A stretch of 34,103 nucleotides of DNA from an uncultured Aquimarina sp. (GTDB taxonomy: Bacteria; Bacteroidota; Bacteroidia; Flavobacteriales; Flavobacteriaceae), in NCBI GenBank assembly GCA_937951135.1, contig CALFCI010000128.1:1-34103 (forward strand). The letters are read 5' to 3'. Position numbers and translations under genes: made by a program. Positions 31,336-34,103 of this stretch are shown here, in pieces; positions within the stretch are counted from its first letter, which is position 1; every line of letters begins with the position of its first letter. The notes under the pieces are model-generated. The model did no database searches. It saw nothing but the letters and a program-made list of their open reading frames with translations, and was not told where the DNA came from.

Positions 31336-32400
31336 ATGTCAAAACACCTTACAGCAAAAAAAGAAACTCATATTCTCGTCATTCGACTGTCTGCTATGGG
31401 AGATGTTGCAATGACGGTACCGGTATTGCGAACCCTTGTTGCTGCCTATCCAAAAGTAAAGGTGACGGTGCTGACGCGTCAGTTTTTTGCGCCTATTTTT
31501 ATGGATATTCCAAACGTATCCGTTTTTTTTGCAGATGTAAAAGGAGAACATAAAGGCATTTTAGGGTTGTCAAAATTAGCCAAGACCCTCAGAAAATTGG
31601 GTATTGATGCTGTAGCTGATTTGCATAATGTATTGCGATCTACTATCCTTAAATCCTTTTTTAGTCTACATGGGATTAAGGTCGTTCAAGTGGATAAAGG
31701 AAGAGCCGAAAAAAAGGCATTAACCAGAGCAGAAGATAAAATATTCATTCCTTTAAAAACAATGCATCAACGCCATGCCGAAGTATTCGAAGCTTTGGGG
31801 TTTCCAATAGTACTAGATGCGAATAGTACCCAAAACTTGGGAGTTGATAAACCAGCATTGACACCTGCCATTGCCAAACTCACAAAAAATTCGACTAAAA
31901 AATGGTTGGGCATTGCTCCGTTTGCACAATATGAAAGTAAAACCTATCCCTTAGCATTAATGACTACTGTTATTGAACGGTTGAACGCTGAAGATCGTTT
32001 TGAAATATTTCTTTTCGGAGGAGGTGAAAAAGAAAGAGAGTTCTTAAACGCAATACGCAGCAATTGCGCAAACGTAATTAATTGTGTTGGAGAATTATCG
32101 TTTAAAGACGAATTAAAATTAATTGCCAATCTCGATGGAATGTTAGCAATGGATAGTGGCAATGCACATCTAGCTGCTATGTGTGGCGTACCAACGCTAA
32201 CCGTCTGGGGCGTAACGCATCCTTATGCAGGATTTATGCCATTTGGGCAACCTATGGAGCATGCGATTTTACCAGATTTAAAGACCTATCCAAAAATCCC
32301 AACATCCATTTACGGCAATAAAGTTCCAGAGGGTTACGAAAAAGTAATGCACTCCATCACACCAGATGCCATAGTAGCACGAGTAAATTCGGTAGTATAA
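31336..32400 (+). CDS. Glycosyltransferase family 9 (heptosyltransferase-like)
   Basis: A 354-residue GT9/ADP-heptose:LPS heptosyltransferase-like protein. The N-terminal Rossmann domain opens with ILVIRLSAMGDVAMTVPVLR, and VKVTVLTR and ADLHNVLRS follow. The C-terminal half has WLGIAPFAQYESKTYPL, the nucleotide-sugar binding FLFGGGEKE, and LDGMLAMDSGNAHLAAMCGV, the hallmark DSGxxH. In Bacteroidota these enzymes may use sugars other than heptose, so donor and acceptor are open. The DUF4254 gene lies 135 bp upstream on the same strand. Confidence 0.9.
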   Translation: MSKHLTAKKETHILVIRLSAMGDVAMTVPVLRTLVAAYPKVKVTVLTRQFFAPIFMDIPNVSVFFADVKGEHKGILGLSKLAKTLRKLGIDAVADLHNVLRSTILKSFFSLHGIKVVQVDKGRAEKKALTRAEDKIFIPLKTMHQRHAEVFEALGFPIVLDANSTQNLGVDKPALTPAIAKLTKNSTKKWLGIAPFAQYESKTYPLALMTTVIERLNAEDRFEIFLFGGGEKEREFLNAIRSNCANVINCVGELSFKDELKLIANLDGMLAMDSGNAHLAAMCGVPTLTVWGVTHPYAGFMPFGQPMEHAILPDLKTYPKIPTSIYGNKVPEGYEKVMHSITPDAIVARVNSVV

Positions 32401-32431
32401 ATTGATATTGAGTGTTTGAAATCAATAGCGC

Positions 32432-32480
32432 CCTAATCATAAAACCCAAGACCACTTTGCGACAAGAACCAAGATAAAAT
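32432..32480. repeat. Composite dispersed repeat, second copy
   Basis: CCTAATCATAAAACCCAAGA, CCACTTTGCGACAAGAACC, AAGATAAAAT. A diverged copy of 6706-6756, in the same orientation. Confidence 0.7.
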
Positions 32481-32586
32481 GGTATTAAATACTAACTTAG
32501 GTTGGTGTTATTATTTAAAAATAAAGGATAACTTTTGAAAAATCACAAAAAGAAACACACCTGTTTTTTTCTTTTTCACTAATAAT

Positions 32587-32628
32587 ACTTTTTACTTAAT
32601 ACTTAATACTCAATACTAAGTACTAACA
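32587..32628. repeat. Heptanucleotide array (ACTTAAT type)
   Basis: Six 7-bp units in perfect register: ACTTTTT, ACTTAAT, ACTTAAT, ACTCAAT, ACTAAGT, ACTAACA. The last base is immediately next to the stop codon (TTA at 32629-32631) of the reductase gene. Confidence 0.9.
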
Positions 32629-33681
32629 TTAAACATCATCAAAATCTACTGTAATCGTATCCGAAGTAGGATGTGCCTGACAGGCCAATATTAAGCCCTG
32701 TTCAATTTCACCATCGGTAAGGATTGCATTTGTAGTCATGGTAGCAGTACCTTCCGTAACTTTACAAATACAAGAGCTACAAATACCACCTTGACAAGAA
32801 TAAGGAGCATCAATATCCTTTGCCAACGCTGCATCAAGGATCGTTTTGTTTTGATCCATAGTAAACGTAGTTTCCTCATCATCTACCAAAATTGTAATGG
32901 TAGTAGTTCCATCCAATACTACAGAAGGTGTATCTGTTGAAGCACTGCTTGTAAATAATTCAAAATGAATCTGCTCCTTAGCAATCTTATTTTCAATAAG
33001 TACCTCAGTAACAAGGTTAATCATAGCTTCAGGACCACAAAGATAAAAGTCAGCAAAAACGGTATCTTTAAACTTGTTTTTTAGCACATAATTAATAGTC
33101 GGTTTTTCGATTCTTCCAAAGTGTGCACCGTGTTCTTCAGCTCGACTGTATATAAATTCGACAAATAAGCGATTAGGGTATTGCGCTTGTAATCCAATAA
33201 GGGCATCATAAAAGATGGTATCCTGAGGAGTTTTATTTCCATAAACCAACACAAAACTACTGTTAGGCTCCTGTGTTAAGACCGAAGCGATCATACTCAT
33301 TACAGGAGTAATACCACTACCCGCTACGAATGCAGCATAGGTTTGTTGTATCTCAGGCTGAGGTTTCAAAATAAAAGTACCCTCTGGTGCATGCACTTCC
33401 AAACTAGTCCCTTCAGTAAGCGTAGTATTAGCATAGGTAGAAAACACGCCATGTTCAACTTCTTTAATCGCAACTTTTAATACACCACTTTGTGAAGCAC
33501 TACAAATTGAATACGCTCTACGAATTTCTTTTCCATCAATTACAGTCTTTAACGTTACATATTGTCCTGGTAAGAAAGAGAATGTCTCTTTCAATTTTGC
33601 AGGCACATCAAAAGTAATAGAAACTGCTTTTAGAGTTTCTCTAGTGATGGTACTAATGGGAAGTATATGAAAATCAGACAT
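32629..33681 (-). CDS. Ferredoxin-type 2Fe-2S flavin reductase (PaaE-like)
   Basis: A 350-residue electron-transfer protein from ATG 33681 (MSDFHILPISTITRETLKAV). The open frame extends 28 codons further into AT-rich sequence, which is rejected. The FAD-binding barrel has RRAYSICSAS, the NAD(P)H domain GSGITPVMSMI and a C-terminal YLCGPEAMI. The plant-type ferredoxin domain has C-x4-C-x2-C (CQGGICSSC) and a last Cys 29 residues later (LACQAHP). It resembles PaaE of phenylacetyl-CoA epoxidase and hybrid-cluster protein reductases. No paa genes are in the window, so the acceptor is unknown. Confidence 0.9.
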   Translation of the reverse strand: MSDFHILPISTITRETLKAVSITFDVPAKLKETFSFLPGQYVTLKTVIDGKEIRRAYSICSASQSGVLKVAIKEVEHGVFSTYANTTLTEGTSLEVHAPEGTFILKPQPEIQQTYAAFVAGSGITPVMSMIASVLTQEPNSSFVLVYGNKTPQDTIFYDALIGLQAQYPNRLFVEFIYSRAEEHGAHFGRIEKPTINYVLKNKFKDTVFADFYLCGPEAMINLVTEVLIENKIAKEQIHFELFTSSASTDTPSVVLDGTTTITILVDDEETTFTMDQNKTILDAALAKDIDAPYSCQGGICSSCICKVTEGTATMTTNAILTDGEIEQGLILACQAHPTSDTITVDFDDV

Positions 33682-34103
33682 TACAATTTTTTTTGCAAAA
33701 ATAGTAAAGTAGATGTTTTTTATCACATGATATGAATCATTATTGAAGGAAAAATAGAAATACAACCCTTAGTTATCGATAAAATACACATGAATTTTAA
33801 AATGACCCTTAAATAACCTGAATTATATCCGAAATTAGGATAGCCCGCTTAGACAAATCCTCAAATTCAAGTATAGTCAAAGCCTGCTTCTCAGATTTAT
33901 ACAATTATGAAGTAGACAATTTTTTTTATGCTTTTGGTTTAAAGCACCTATTCGTTTTACTAAAAACCTAAGTTCGACATAAGCTCAAATAGTTAAAAAG
34001 TCGTCAAATCGAGTGTTTTTTCGTAATGTAATGAAGAAAAAATGTATCGAGATTCGCTTTTTTGTAGTAAAAATCACTATTCTCGATACAATTCTCCTTC
34101 GTC
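33682..34103. other. Intergenic region at the window end
   Basis: No gene is visible. At 34043-34052 and 34081-34090 TGTATCGAGA and TCTCGATACA form a perfect 10-bp inverted repeat with a 28-bp loop, continuing into ATTCTCCTTCGTC at the edge. It looks like a dispersed palindromic intergenic element truncated by the window end. The promoter of the reductase gene presumably lies near 33690-33760. Confidence 0.5.

Noticed and set aside
33682..33765. Extended start of the ferredoxin-type reductase
   Set aside because: The extension is Phe/Tyr/Asn-rich, AT-driven sequence. The conserved N-terminus begins at 33681.

Overview
The window is AT-rich chromosomal DNA from a member of the Bacteroidota, almost certainly family Flavobacteriaceae. 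The clearest marker is the block mutY - ssb - gldE - gldD, with a divergent HU / tiny basic protein / rng (RNase G) block; gldD and gldE are gliding-motility genes of this group. A GLPGLI protein, DUF4230, DUF4254, DUF6341 and DUF6427 proteins, and TAnnTTTG-type promoter boxes fit the same assignment. I see no rRNA, tRNA, CRISPR array or prophage.

Layout. 1-7.6 kb: a minus-strand housekeeping block (ruvC, hemW, a cyclase-family hydrolase, a DUF4230 protein, then an MmcQ/YjbR protein overlapping a MutS-like membrane ATPase), interrupted by one plus-strand membrane-protein gene. 7.0-8.2 kb: a TonB-C-like lipoprotein and a DUF456 membrane protein. 8.2-11.8 kb: a 236-bp MITE-like element with 9-bp target duplications and two paralogous leucine-rich-repeat lipoprotein genes. 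The first has a -1 frameshift at an A9 tract in its signal peptide. Between the two lie decayed remnants of a DCC oxidoreductase gene and an ABC ATPase gene, so the whole locus was once duplicated. 11.8-18.7 kb: a minus-strand group of PadR regulator, large outer-membrane beta-barrel protein, GLPGLI protein, ABC ATPase, ABC permease and DCC protein. 18.7-21.3 kb: a compact minus-strand cassette with a small HTH protein, an 84-residue secreted peptide, a strong hairpin, a membrane-anchored 187-residue protein and an HTTM (vitamin-K-carboxylase-like) membrane protein. 21.5-22.8 kb: a truncated ORF and a MEST-like alpha/beta hydrolase. 22.9-28.7 kb: rng, the tiny protein, HU, mutY, ssb, gldE, gldD. 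28.7-34.1 kb: a REP-like doublet, DUF6341, DUF6427, DUF4254, a family 9 glycosyltransferase and a ferredoxin-type reductase.

Two things stand out. The first is the HTH / secreted peptide / membrane protein / HTTM cassette, which has the architecture of a peptide production and modification system. Its HTTM protein keeps a Lys in the same motif context as the catalytic Lys of gamma-glutamyl carboxylase. The second is a set of heptanucleotide tandem arrays of several different sequences (GTTGATA, GTATCGG, CTATGCT, ACTTAAT, GAGACAG types) in many intergenic gaps. Several abut a start or stop codon within 0-4 bp, and one supplies the stop codon of a gene. Functions are inferred from recognisable motifs and family memory; no database search was possible.
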